DNA of 64,000 nucleotides from Pseudoglutamicibacter albus (GTDB lineage: Bacteria > Actinomycetota > Actinomycetes > Actinomycetales > Micrococcaceae): positions 1,054,001 through 1,118,000 of the forward strand of contig NZ_JAVDXX010000001.1 of the NCBI RefSeq assembly GCF_031458175.1, written 5' to 3'. Shown here piece by piece: positions 17,067 through 25,441 of the stretch. The position numbers and the translations under genes are program-made. Below the pieces are notes generated by a model. The model did no database searches. It was given only the letters and a program-made list of their open reading frames with translations, and was not told where the DNA came from. The stretch's first letter is position 1; each line of letters begins with the position of its first letter.

Positions 17067-18122
17067 TTACTTTTTCTTATCTTCGGGTAGCGCCGCATAG
17101 TAATCCGCGACCGTGTCGTTGCGCAGGGCTTCCGCGAGCGCATCGATCGCGGCTTGGTCAGGCAAAACGATCGACTGTCCGTCCAGGCTTGTACCTGTAC
17201 CTGCGGTTGGCAGCGTGAAGCTCACGATGTCGGAGGCACGTACGTTCTTCATCTGCAGTCCCAGCCCGGTGAGCAGGGATGGGTCAGAGAATTCTTCGTC
17301 CATGGAGATGTATGGGGCTATGGAATCCACGACCTTGAAGAGCTTGGCCGGGTTAGACAGGGTCTCCGCGCTCAGGACTTTCCCAAAGACAGCTTTGAGG
17401 AACTTCTGTTGGTTTCGTACGCGCTGATAGTCGCCGTCGGGGAAGCTCTTACGTTCGCGCACAAAGCGTAGGGCCTTGTCGCCGTCGATGTGAATCTTGC
17501 CCTTCGGGTAGTGGTAGTCGGTGTCGTGGGCGATGAAGTCGTATTCGTTGTCGACTGTGACGCCGCCGATTGCTGTGGTGAGGTCGCGGAATCCTTGGAA
17601 GTCGATGATCGCTACGTGGTCGATGCGGGTGTCGAGCCGTTCTTCGAGGGTCTGGATGAGTAGCGGGACGCCGCCGTTAGCCATTGCGGCGTTGAGTTTT
17701 GCCTCGCCAAGGCCTGGGATCGAAATCCAGGTGTCTCGCATAAGCGAGATGACGTAGACCTTATCGCGGCTTTCCGGGATGTGAACGAGCATCATGGAGT
17801 CGGAACGCCGGTCAGTTGCGGTCGCGTTCGGGTCGATAGCCGCCCGCTTGCCTTTACCGGGGCCGCCGTCCGCGCCAAGTAGCAGGATGTTCATGGAAGT
17901 GTCGCCTGGGTCTTTGACCGGGCGGTCTTCCTCGTCCGGGAAAGCGCTTGCGATTGTGCTGGTTTTCTCGAAGGCACGCCCGAATTTTGAGGCCAGGCCA
18001 AGGCCTGCTCCTGCGACGGTGACCATGATGATGAGCAGGCATCCCAGTACGATACGGCCGACGTGCACACGACGGTGCTTCACGCGGCGGGGCACATAGG
18101 TACCCTGCGTGGTTCCGTACAT
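17067..18122 (-). CDS. LytR-CpsA-Psr (LCP) family wall-polymer ligase
   Basis: LCP enzymes move undecaprenyl-phosphate-linked glycopolymers onto peptidoglycan outside the membrane. The protein has a basic cytoplasmic tail, one membrane span (about 24-48) and an extracellular LCP domain (about 75-260). Visible conserved parts are RRSDSMMLVHI, SLMRDTWISIPG, RIDHVAIIDFQGF and the Arg-rich RFVRERKSFPDGDYQRVRNQQ that contacts the pyrophosphate. I start at the ATG at 18122, with GAGGAG six bases upstream; the preceding TTG codon is less likely. It lies next to the exporter, so it probably attaches that locus's polymer. It is a paralogue of the LCP gene at 25442-26695. Confidence 0.93.
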   Translation of the reverse strand: MYGTTQGTYVPRRVKHRRVHVGRIVLGCLLIIMVTVAGAGLGLASKFGRAFEKTSTIASAFPDEEDRPVKDPGDTSMNILLLGADGGPGKGKRAAIDPNATATDRRSDSMMLVHIPESRDKVYVISLMRDTWISIPGLGEAKLNAAMANGGVPLLIQTLEERLDTRIDHVAIIDFQGFRDLTTAIGGVTVDNEYDFIAHDTDYHYPKGKIHIDGDKALRFVRERKSFPDGDYQRVRNQQKFLKAVFGKVLSAETLSNPAKLFKVVDSIAPYISMDEEFSDPSLLTGLGLQMKNVRASDIVSFTLPTAGTGTSLDGQSIVLPDQAAIDALAEALRNDTVADYYAALPEDKKK

Positions 18123-18234
18123 CAATGCTCCTCACGTAGTCGATCACGGCTATGGGCGCCCTGATGATCCAACGAAGCGACCGCTCACAGAAGTGATAGT
18201 CCCAAGTTCTAAGAATAGAGTCGTTTTGGGTTTA

Positions 18235-18699
18235 CTAGGCAAATTTCGCAGCGACACTCTTGGGGACGAATTCGGTTATGTCTCCCCCGAGTGATGCAAC
18301 TTCCTTGATCAGCGATGAAGAAACGTACTGATACTCCGGGTCTCCGAGAATGAATACGGTTTCAACGCCGGTGAGGTGGCGGTTCATGGAGGCCATCGGG
18401 GTTTCGAATTCGAAGTCCTGGCTGTTGCGTAGCCCTTTGAGGATGGCGCGCGCCCCTTTGCGAGCGCAGTATTCGGCTAGTAGCCCGTCCCCCATGGGTT
18501 CCACTGTGATGCCGCTGATCGCTGAGACCTGGTCGCGGATCATTTGGACGCGTTCTTCTTCGCTGAAACGGTATTTCTTTGCCGGATTCGTGGAGACGGC
18601 AACGATGACCTCATCGAAGAGTGAGGCCGCACGCATGAAGACCTCTAGATGGCCCTTATGGACAGGGTCGAAGGACCCTGGGCATACAACACGAGTCAT
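18235..18699 (-). CDS. coaD: Phosphopantetheine adenylyltransferase
   Basis: CoaD adenylates 4'-phosphopantetheine in coenzyme A synthesis. The 154-aa protein has CPGSFDPVHKGHLEVF, with His14 and His17 of the nucleotidyltransferase HxGH motif, RGLRNSQDFEFE as the family pantetheine-site segment, and YQYVSSSLIKEVASLGGD at the C terminus. The length is typical. In many actinobacteria coaD sits next to rsmD in the same direction; here an aminotransferase and a spermidine-synthase-like gene separate the two, and their strands differ. Confidence 0.95.
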   Translation of the reverse strand: MTRVVCPGSFDPVHKGHLEVFMRAASLFDEVIVAVSTNPAKKYRFSEEERVQMIRDQVSAISGITVEPMGDGLLAEYCARKGARAILKGLRNSQDFEFETPMASMNRHLTGVETVFILGDPEYQYVSSSLIKEVASLGGDITEFVPKSVAAKFA

Positions 18700-18823
18700 G
18701 TGAACACTGTTTCATATTTTTCTGGGAACGTCGTCGAATTCGTACGGTTTGGGATGCATTCACAGGTTGTGGCGCGCAGCTATGCGCAGCGGCGTCCGTG
18801 TATGGGCTCGGTACTGTATAAGC

Positions 18824-20173
18824 ATGGCCAGCATCAATGAGACCAGCACGAATACTTCAAACCCGGGCCAGCAGCCCCGCTTCTCTTCGATTCCTGCCTC
18901 ACCCTCGATTGCGCCGTGGTTCCAGGGGGCGCGGCGAGCGCGTCTGGCGGGGGCTCATGGGCTGAAGAAAACTATCTTCGAGGAGGTTTCGGATCTTGCT
19001 GGGCTGCATGAGGCGGTGAATTTAGGTCAGGGTATTCCGGATAACGATGCGCCTGATGAGATCGTGGATATCGCTCAGCAGATGCTTGCGCGTGGTCATC
19101 ATCAGTACGCTCCGGCAGCCGGTGTCCAGGATTTGAGGGTTGCGATCGCTGAGCATCAGCAGTCCTGGTATCGGGTGACGGTGGATCCGGATGCGCAGGT
19201 TGTTGTGACCTCAGGTGCTACGGAAGCTATCGCCGCGGCTGTGCTCGCGTTTACTCGTCCGGGCGATAACGTCGTGACTTTCGAGCCGTTTTATGACGCC
19301 TATGCGGCGTTGACTGGTTTTGCCCGGGTTGAATTGCGGACTGTCCCGATGGTTTTTGACGCTCAGACGGGCTCTTTTCAGCCGGATTGTGAGGCTTTGG
19401 CTCAGGCGGTGGATCAGAACACCCGCATGATCATCGTGAATGATCCGCATAACCCGACCGGATCGGTGTTTAGTCCGGACTCCCGCAAGTCGATCGTTAA
19501 GGCTGCTATTGAGGCTTCTGCTTTGATCCTCTCTGACGAGGTCTATGAGCACCTGGTCTATAACCAAAAAGGCGATGAGCGTCTGGGGCTTGCCAATGGT
19601 TTTGTGCCATTTGCTCACACGCCTGGGGCGTGGGAGCGAACCATCTCGGTTTCTTCTGCCGGGAAGACGTTCTCTTTGACGGGGTGGAAGGTCGGGTGGG
19701 CTACTGGCCCGGCTCAGTTGATCGATGCGTTGCGTACCGTCAAGCAGTATCTGACGTTCTCTACCGGCCCGATGTTCCAGCCGGCGATCGCTCATGGTTT
19801 GCGTTTGCCGCGCGAGTTCTTCACCCGCCGTGCTGTGCAGCTGGGTGAGAAAGTCAATGTATTGGTCGATGCGCTTGAAGACGCTGGCGCGAAGGTTGTG
19901 CGGCCACGTGGTGGATATTTCGTGCTGGCCGATATGGCGCCGTTGGGTATTGAGGATGCGACCGAGCTCGCTCAGGTGTTGCCTGAGAAGGCCGGTGTAG
20001 CTGCGGTTCCGGTCAGCGCCTTCACGACGCCTGAGTTTGAGGGCCGTTTCGCTTCATACTTGCGTTTTGCCGCTTGCAAGGACCAAGCGAGCGTTGAGGA
20101 GGGCGCGAAACGGTTGCGTACCTCGCTTGCTGATGCTGCGCGGGCGGTAGCGGGTGAAAGCGCTGGCCGGTGA
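18824..20173 (+). CDS. Class I/II pyridoxal-phosphate aminotransferase
   Basis: This fold-type I aminotransferase resembles the KAT/YbdL/DapC-like group that acts on methionine, kynurenine or N-succinyl-diaminopimelate. Motifs visible are NLGQGIPDNDAPDEI, HHQYAPAAGVQDLRVAIAEH, VTSGATEAIAAA, NDPHNPTGSVF, SDEVYEHLVY and the PLP lysine in SVSSAGKTFSLTGWKVGW. The ATG at 18824 gives 449 aa with a Ser/Asn-rich N terminus. The longest frame begins at 18749 and adds 25 residues with no family match. A TATAAG just before the ATG could be a -10 element, which would make the true start uncertain. The substrate is not decided by sequence. Confidence 0.85.
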   Translation: MASINETSTNTSNPGQQPRFSSIPASPSIAPWFQGARRARLAGAHGLKKTIFEEVSDLAGLHEAVNLGQGIPDNDAPDEIVDIAQQMLARGHHQYAPAAGVQDLRVAIAEHQQSWYRVTVDPDAQVVVTSGATEAIAAAVLAFTRPGDNVVTFEPFYDAYAALTGFARVELRTVPMVFDAQTGSFQPDCEALAQAVDQNTRMIIVNDPHNPTGSVFSPDSRKSIVKAAIEASALILSDEVYEHLVYNQKGDERLGLANGFVPFAHTPGAWERTISVSSAGKTFSLTGWKVGWATGPAQLIDALRTVKQYLTFSTGPMFQPAIAHGLRLPREFFTRRAVQLGEKVNVLVDALEDAGAKVVRPRGGYFVLADMAPLGIEDATELAQVLPEKAGVAAVPVSAFTTPEFEGRFASYLRFAACKDQASVEEGAKRLRTSLADAARAVAGESAGR

Positions 20174-21105
20174 TCATGAGCGGAGTACACAACGCCGATG
20201 AGGCGTCAAACGTGAATGAACACCCCGATACTTCACGTCCGAGTGGGTCTCAGTTCCTTGGTAGCGAGGTTCTCAGTTCAGGGGCGGTAGCTGCTTGGTG
20301 GCGTTCCCCGTGGATCCCGGGCGGGTTGACCTTAGACATCGATGGGGCCGAACAGTCCACGGTTTTCCCGGATGATCAGTCGCGGCTTCTCTACGACTAC
20401 CTTCAGTGGATGCAGGCCGCCCTCCAGCTGTGGACCCCACGCGGCGCCGGAACAGCACGCGGCACCGGAGAATCGGACCGCGCTGGAACATCGCAAGGCA
20501 CTGCTTTCCGCGCTGGAACCTATATTCACTTAGGCGGCGGAGGTTTGTCTTTGCCGCGGACCCTTGCCGTCGCGGAACCAGCGAGCACCCACATCGTGGT
20601 GGATTTAGATCCTGACTTGATCGATACGGTCTTGGCGAAGGTTCCGTTCCCGGGCACCAACGCTCCGCACGTGATCGCCGGCGATGTGCGGGATGCCCTG
20701 CCTCGCGCGGTAGAGGTCGCCGGAGTTGCCGATGCTCTCGTGCTTGATATCTCGATCGAGCCTGATTCGCCAGCTCGCCTGTTCGATCCGGGGTTTATGA
20801 CCGAAATGTTCGATGCGGTAGTCCCCGGCGGGCTTGTTCTCATCAACATCGGCGACGAGCCGGGTCTTGAGGCGACCCGCCGGATGGCTGACTCACTCAA
20901 GGCCGCCGGAGCTAGCTATTTCGTTGCCGCTGATTCCTCGATGTTCTCTCTCACGATGCCCGGCAACGTCGTGCTTGGTGCGCGGCGTTCACCCGCCCCG
21001 TTCACCGCCGAGGAGTTAGCCGCCCTCCACGCGGCAGGCCCGCGGCCAGGTACCGTGCTGAGCCCCGGTGAACTCGCCGCGGTGTTCGCAGGCCAGGCCC
21101 AATGA
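20170..21105 (+). CDS. Spermidine-synthase-like methyltransferase-fold protein
   Basis: This 311-aa protein has the Rossmann fold of spermidine synthases: LGGGGLSLPRTLAV (about 121-134), VVDLDPDLIDTV (about 147), and VIAGDVRDALPR. It then has LVLDISIEPDSPARLFDPGF where polyamine synthases carry the catalytic D-Y region. The key Asp-Tyr is changed, so polyamine synthesis is doubtful; many actinobacterial homologues are annotated as spermidine-synthase-like proteins of unknown role. Residues 91-116 are a Gly/Thr/Arg-rich insert made of rough repeats of the form AGT, just before the first fold motif. The GTG start overlaps the aminotransferase stop, so the two are likely coupled. Confidence 0.78.
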   Translation: MIMSGVHNADEASNVNEHPDTSRPSGSQFLGSEVLSSGAVAAWWRSPWIPGGLTLDIDGAEQSTVFPDDQSRLLYDYLQWMQAALQLWTPRGAGTARGTGESDRAGTSQGTAFRAGTYIHLGGGGLSLPRTLAVAEPASTHIVVDLDPDLIDTVLAKVPFPGTNAPHVIAGDVRDALPRAVEVAGVADALVLDISIEPDSPARLFDPGFMTEMFDAVVPGGLVLINIGDEPGLEATRRMADSLKAAGASYFVAADSSMFSLTMPGNVVLGARRSPAPFTAEELAALHAAGPRPGTVLSPGELAAVFAGQAQ

Positions 21106-21178
21106 TCCCCGCCACACGGACACGAACACATGAAACCGAACAGATGAAAACAACCGGGCAGCAACCTCAGGAGGATAA

Positions 21179-21853
21179 GTGAGCCGCATCATCGCAGGGG
21201 TCGCCGGCGGCCGAAGACTCACAAGCGTGCCCGGCCACGACACCCGCCCGACCACCGACCGCGTCAAAGAGGCCCTGTTCTCCCGCCTGGACTCTTGGGA
21301 CGTCATCGCTGGCGCCCGCGTACTTGACCTCTTCGCCGGATCCGGAGCGCTCGGACTCGAGAGCTTATCGCGCGGAGCCCACAACGCGATCCTCGTGGAT
21401 CACGCCCGCCCCGCCATCCAAGCCCTACGCGCCAACGCCACACTCATCAACAAGGAACTCAGCAACACAGCTCCCGTCAGCAACACAGCGCCCATCAGCA
21501 ACACAGCGCCCATAAACAGCCCAGCGCCTGTCAATAGCACAGCGCCTGGGAAGGGCTGCGCGTACGGAGCCAGGGTTGAGCAGGCGAAGGCGGCAACGTT
21601 CCTCGCCAACTACTCGGGCGTCTCGTTTACGCTCGTCTTCCTCGACCCTCCCTACCCCATGAGCAGTGAGGAGGTGGATGAGCTTCTAGCCGCACTTGTG
21701 CCCCACCTGGCTCCCGATGCGGTCGTGTGCCTCGAGAGAGCCTCCGCCTCGCCTGCCCCACAGTGGCCGGACGGCCTTTCACCGCTCAAGCCACGCCGCT
21801 ATGGGGAAACCACCCTGTATTTCGCCGAAACACCAGTAGCCGAAACCCCATAA
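21179..21853 (+). CDS. rsmD: 16S rRNA (guanine-966-N2)-methyltransferase RsmD
   Basis: RsmD methylates G966 of 16S rRNA. The protein shows MSRIIAGVAGGRRL, RPTTDRVKEALF, the SAM-binding VLDLFAGSGALGLESLSRGA and the catalytic DPPY motif (VFLDPPYP). The GTG start has a near-perfect AGGAGG four bases upstream. At 224 aa it is about 30 residues longer than usual. The excess is a repeated segment at residues 95-124 (five six-residue units related to SNTAPI), placed between the SAM-binding half and the catalytic half. The rest looks intact, so the insert probably forms a surface loop. It converges with recG. Confidence 0.93.
   Translation: MSRIIAGVAGGRRLTSVPGHDTRPTTDRVKEALFSRLDSWDVIAGARVLDLFAGSGALGLESLSRGAHNAILVDHARPAIQALRANATLINKELSNTAPVSNTAPISNTAPINSPAPVNSTAPGKGCAYGARVEQAKAATFLANYSGVSFTLVFLDPPYPMSSEEVDELLAALVPHLAPDAVVCLERASASPAPQWPDGLSPLKPRRYGETTLYFAETPVAETP
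21461..21550 (+). repeat. 18-bp tandem repeat inside rsmD
   Basis: Five adjacent 18-bp units start at 21461, 21479, 21497, 21515 and 21533. The second and third differ at one base (AGCAACACAGCGCCCAT then C or A); the fourth and fifth have drifted. The period keeps the reading frame and encodes Ser-Asn-Thr-Ala-Pro-(Val/Ile) units. The sharp copies suggest recent slippage or recombination. Confidence 0.92.
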
Positions 21854-21867
21854 CCGCTCCAGAAGGC

Positions 21868-24219
21868 TTAGGAGCGTTGCAGATAGGCCGCGCTTTCGGA
21901 GTCTTCGAGTTCAGCCACGAGCCGCGCGAGTTCGGGGTGAGCCGCGCGCCAACCCGGCGCGACGATGCCGTGGGCGTCTTCGCGGGCCGCTTGGATCACA
22001 TCGGCGTCCCTCATGACGCGTAGGAGGTTGAGCGTCGATTTCCCGCCCGACTGGCTTTGCCCCAGAATGTCGCCTTCACGGCGCAGTTTGACATCCTCCT
22101 CGGCGAGCGCAAAGCCGTCTGTGGTGGATGCGACTGTCTCGAGCCGTTCGACTGAGGGGTGTTGGTGTTCGAGGTTGGTTACCAAGAGGCAGGTTCCGGG
22201 CAGGTTTCCGCGCCCGATGCGTCCTCGTAGCTGGTGGAGTTGGGAGATGCCGAAGGCGTCGGCGTCGATGATCGCCATGACGGTGGCGTTGGGGACGTCC
22301 ACTCCTACCTCGATGACTGTGGTCGCGAGCAGGACATCGCTGCGGTGGTTTTCAAAGTCGTCCATGGCTTGTGCTTTGTCGGCTGGGTCCATTCCGCCGT
22401 GGAGCACTCCGATGCGCACGTCCTTGAGGGCTGGGTGTCCCGCGAGTACTTCGTACATGGTTTCTAGCGGGGTCCGTTGCGTGTGGTTCTCTTGGGCTTG
22501 GACCTCTAGCGGAAGCATCCCTTCTTCGGGAGCAACTGTTGCTGCAGCGGAGCTAGGTTGTCCAGCGGAGCCAGGTTGCCCAGGAGAGCCGGCTGGTTCG
22601 TTGTGGTGTTGGTCTTCGCTGGCTGTGATGCGTGGAACCACTACGTAGGCTTGGTGGCCTTGAGCTACTTCGTCGCGGATCAGGGTGAAGATGCGTTCCT
22701 TCCAGGCCGGCAAGGCCAGCGGCACCACGAATGTTTTGACTTCGGCGCGTCCGGCTGGCAAGCCCTTCAGTGTCGAAACATCGACGTCCCCGAACACTGT
22801 CATCGCGACCGTTCGCGGGATCGGGGTTGCGGTCATGACCAGCATGTGCGGTGTCGCCCCTGCACCGTCGCGTAGTTTATCGCGTTGTTCAACACCGAAG
22901 CGGTGCTGTTCATCGACCACCACGAGCCCGAGCTCAGCGAACTGCACGTGCTCAGAGATCAAGGCGTGTGTGCCCACTACGATGCCTGCTTGCCCTGAAG
23001 CGGCAGCTAGCAGGGTTTCACGTTTCTGGGCGGTCTTGAGCGAGCCTGTCAGCAATTCAACCCGGGTTGCGGTCTCTGGGGCACCCAGCTCACCGGCCCG
23101 TGCCAGCTCCCCTAGCATCGAACGCAGTGTTGCGGCATGTTGTTGGGCCAGAACTTCAGTGGGCGCCATGAACGCGGCCTGCCCGCCCGCATCGACCACT
23201 TGGAGCATCGCACGCAGAGCAACCAGTGTTTTACCCGAGCCGACGTCCCCTTGGACCAGCCGGTTCATCGGATGCGAGCGTGCGAGGTCTGATGCGATCT
23301 GCTCCCCTACCTCGACCTGTCCCGGGGTCAGCGTGAAGGGTAGCGCTGCGTCGAAAGCCTCCAACAGGCCGCCTGTATGCTTGGGCCGCGGGACGGCGGT
23401 CTGCCCGGCGAGCTCCGCTTTGCGGTCGGCGAGGAATGTTTGCAGCACGAGGGCTTCTTGGAATACGAAGCGTTGCCGTGCCCGGTAGGCGGCTTGTAGG
23501 TTTTCGGGTTGGTGGATGGCTCGTAGCGCGGACACACGGTCTGGTAGCCGGTGGTGGGTGCGTAGTGGTGTGGGGATAGGGTCGGTGAAGGTTTCGGGGT
23601 CGATGCGCTCGAGTAGTTTCGCTTGGAGTGCGCGCATGCGGATCTGCCCGATTTTGCCTTTGAGCGGGTAGATCGGGAAGGGCTTGGCTTCAGCTTCTTG
23701 GTCTTCTCCGAGCAGTGTGTATTCGGGGTGTGAAAGTTGCAGTGCTCCTTTATATGCGGTGACTTTGCCGCTGAAGACTGCGCGGGTGCCTGGTGTGAGT
23801 TGTTGGGCGGCGAGGTAGCCGTTGAAGAAGGTCATGGGCATGAGTCCGCCGTCTTGTTCGGATTCGACTTCGATCTCGAGGAGGAATCCTTTGCGGCGGT
23901 GCATGCGGCGTTGGTGTGCGTGGATGACTCGGGCGGCTACGGTCACGTCTTCGCCGAGCGGGAGGTCGCGGACGGCCGTGAGCTCTCCTACGTCGAGGTA
24001 GCGGCGGGGGATGTGGGCGAGCATGTCTGCCACGGTGTCGAAACCGAAGGCTTTCTGGATCGCTTGGGCATCGCGCTTGCCCAGCGCCTCGATCAGTGCT
24101 GTGTCTGGGGTCAAGGTTGCTGAGGTGGCCGAGGTTGCTGCGCTTGCTGCGGTTGCTGTAGTGGCTGAGGGCTCGGCTGAGGCTGTTGCATCTGGCTGAG
24201 GGTTTGTTTCGGCGGTCAT
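21868..24219 (-). CDS. recG: ATP-dependent DNA helicase RecG
   Basis: RecG remodels stalled replication forks and branch-migrates Holliday junctions. The 783-aa protein has an Ala/Thr/Ser-rich N terminus (about 5-35), the wedge/OB domain (about 90-200), Walker A GDVGSGKT near residue 325, the DEQH box VVDEQHRFGVEQR near 438, MTATPIPRT near 463, and VGVDVPNATVM with QLRGRIGRG near 640-665. I start at the ATG at 24219, which overlaps the stop of the upstream gene (ATGA). The longest frame starts far upstream inside that gene and is not credible. A Pro/Gly/Gln-rich insert from an 18-bp repeat lies at about 540-558, in the second helicase domain. Confidence 0.94.
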   Translation of the reverse strand: MTAETNPQPDATASAEPSATTATAASAATSATSATLTPDTALIEALGKRDAQAIQKAFGFDTVADMLAHIPRRYLDVGELTAVRDLPLGEDVTVAARVIHAHQRRMHRRKGFLLEIEVESEQDGGLMPMTFFNGYLAAQQLTPGTRAVFSGKVTAYKGALQLSHPEYTLLGEDQEAEAKPFPIYPLKGKIGQIRMRALQAKLLERIDPETFTDPIPTPLRTHHRLPDRVSALRAIHQPENLQAAYRARQRFVFQEALVLQTFLADRKAELAGQTAVPRPKHTGGLLEAFDAALPFTLTPGQVEVGEQIASDLARSHPMNRLVQGDVGSGKTLVALRAMLQVVDAGGQAAFMAPTEVLAQQHAATLRSMLGELARAGELGAPETATRVELLTGSLKTAQKRETLLAAASGQAGIVVGTHALISEHVQFAELGLVVVDEQHRFGVEQRDKLRDGAGATPHMLVMTATPIPRTVAMTVFGDVDVSTLKGLPAGRAEVKTFVVPLALPAWKERIFTLIRDEVAQGHQAYVVVPRITASEDQHHNEPAGSPGQPGSAGQPSSAAATVAPEEGMLPLEVQAQENHTQRTPLETMYEVLAGHPALKDVRIGVLHGGMDPADKAQAMDDFENHRSDVLLATTVIEVGVDVPNATVMAIIDADAFGISQLHQLRGRIGRGNLPGTCLLVTNLEHQHPSVERLETVASTTDGFALAEEDVKLRREGDILGQSQSGGKSTLNLLRVMRDADVIQAAREDAHGIVAPGWRAAHPELARLVAELEDSESAAYLQRS
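22547..22600 (-). repeat. 18-bp tandem repeat inside recG
   Basis: Three 18-bp units start at 22547, 22565 and 22583; the first two differ at two or three positions and the third is more diverged. Read on the minus strand they encode six-residue units of the GQPGSA type. The period preserves the frame, and the insert sits between RecA-like helicase motifs, a region absent from typical RecG proteins. Confidence 0.8.
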
Positions 24220-25421
24220 AGGTGGTTTGTCCCAGCGTGGTTGCAGCCTTGAGAGCTCTGCCCTGCAGTGTGCGGGCGTGTTGATTTGTGTTTGGCTAGG
24301 TGTTGTAGCGGCGTGACTGCGATGTCGGTGGGTTCCCCGGCTTTGCTGATGATCTCTAGCGCGGTTGTTTCGGTGGGGACGTGCACGTGCACCCTCCAGG
24401 AAAGTGTGTGCTCGCTGGTTGCAGCCTTCTGGCTCGGGTTGGCGTGGTTGTAGCCGCGGTACTCCGGATCGTGCTCTGAGACCGGTTCCATGGCGGACAT
24501 GACAACGGAGTCCCCTACCGCATCGAGCGCGGCACGCATCAGGGCAGCATCGAGTGCCGATGCGGTCACGGTGCATACAACTTCCACACCATCGGCCGCT
24601 TCAACCTGTTCAATGCGGATCTCGCCTTGGTCATGATAGCCGGGCAAGTCACGATAAGGCTCTGGGTCAACGGCGGTGTGTGTGACTGCGGCGAGCAAAC
24701 AGTTCAGGATGATCGCGAAACCGACCGCGCCGGCATCCACGACCGCAACATCAGTGAGGTCTTTCAACCGGACCTGTGTGTCCTCGGCTTCCCTCAACGC
24801 GGCCCGCCACGCCTCCTCGAGGGTTCCTATCAGCGCGGCAGGTTCGGTCTCGGGCCCGGTGAGCTGGCGCTTGCACTGTGGGACGGTGCGCTGTGGCACG
24901 GTGCCCTGTGGGACGGACTGTTTCTGGTGGCCGCGTTGTTTCTGTTGGCTGGCTCGTGCTCTGGCGGCATCACTTGCGGCTTCCATGACTGACAAGATGG
25001 TTCCGCCCACAGGCTCAGACAACGCGGCCCACGCCCGTAACCGTCCAGCTTCGAGACTCTCGGCGAGCGCCGGCGCGGTGAGGGTCGTGATTCCTGCGAG
25101 GGATTCACCCATCCCGAGTAGAAACACTGAGACGAGGGATCCTGAGTTTCCTTGGGCTGAGCCGAGCGCTTGCCGGGCAGCAGTTGCGAGGTGGTGCCCG
25201 AGGTCCCCGGTAGGTTCAGCCTCGGTGATGGCCTGGTGCACGGTGCGCATCGTCGCTACAAGGTTCGTTCCGGTGTCACCGTCTGGGACTGGGAAGACGT
25301 TGATCGCGTTGAGGGATTCCTGTTGCTTGGTTAGCTCGGTGACGCTGAGGCTCAGCCAGTCTTGGAGCCCTGAAAAGTCCGCGCGGATTGCCTGCGTCAC
25401 CGTGCCCTCCCTCTCACTCAT
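24216..25421 (-). CDS. DhaL/DAK2-domain protein (FakA-like fatty-acid kinase subunit)
   Basis: The N-terminal part is a DhaL domain: NAINVFPVPDGDTGTN at about 39-53 carries the Asp residues that bind ADP-Mg, and GSAQGNSGSLVSVFLLG follows. Related FakA/YloV proteins phosphorylate fatty acids presented by a binding protein. At 401 aa it is shorter than the roughly 550-aa FakA of Firmicutes. The C-terminal half keeps an EVVCTVTASALD segment near 295 that resembles the ligand-binding middle domain. Residues around 165-190 are a Gln/Arg/Pro-rich insert encoded by 15-bp repeats. A GTG at 25400 with AGGGAGGG before it could be the real start. It overlaps recG by four bases; FakA-like next to recG is a common pairing. 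Confidence 0.82.
   Translation of the reverse strand: MSEREGTVTQAIRADFSGLQDWLSLSVTELTKQQESLNAINVFPVPDGDTGTNLVATMRTVHQAITEAEPTGDLGHHLATAARQALGSAQGNSGSLVSVFLLGMGESLAGITTLTAPALAESLEAGRLRAWAALSEPVGGTILSVMEAASDAARARASQQKQRGHQKQSVPQGTVPQRTVPQCKRQLTGPETEPAALIGTLEEAWRAALREAEDTQVRLKDLTDVAVVDAGAVGFAIILNCLLAAVTHTAVDPEPYRDLPGYHDQGEIRIEQVEAADGVEVVCTVTASALDAALMRAALDAVGDSVVMSAMEPVSEHDPEYRGYNHANPSQKAATSEHTLSWRVHVHVPTETTALEIISKAGEPTDIAVTPLQHLAKHKSTRPHTAGQSSQGCNHAGTNHL
24873..24917 (-). repeat. 15-bp tandem repeat inside the DhaL-domain gene
   Basis: Three 15-bp units start at 24873, 24888 and 24903, each resembling GCNCTGTGGGACGGT. On the minus strand they encode five-residue units (SVPQG, TVPQR, TVPQC). The frame is kept. 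Confidence 0.82.
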
Positions 25422-25441
25422 CCACCATTGGTTCAGAATAC

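Noticed and set aside
22234-23488. Plus-strand frames opposite recG
   Set aside because: Shadows of the recG helicase domains, without motifs or start signals.
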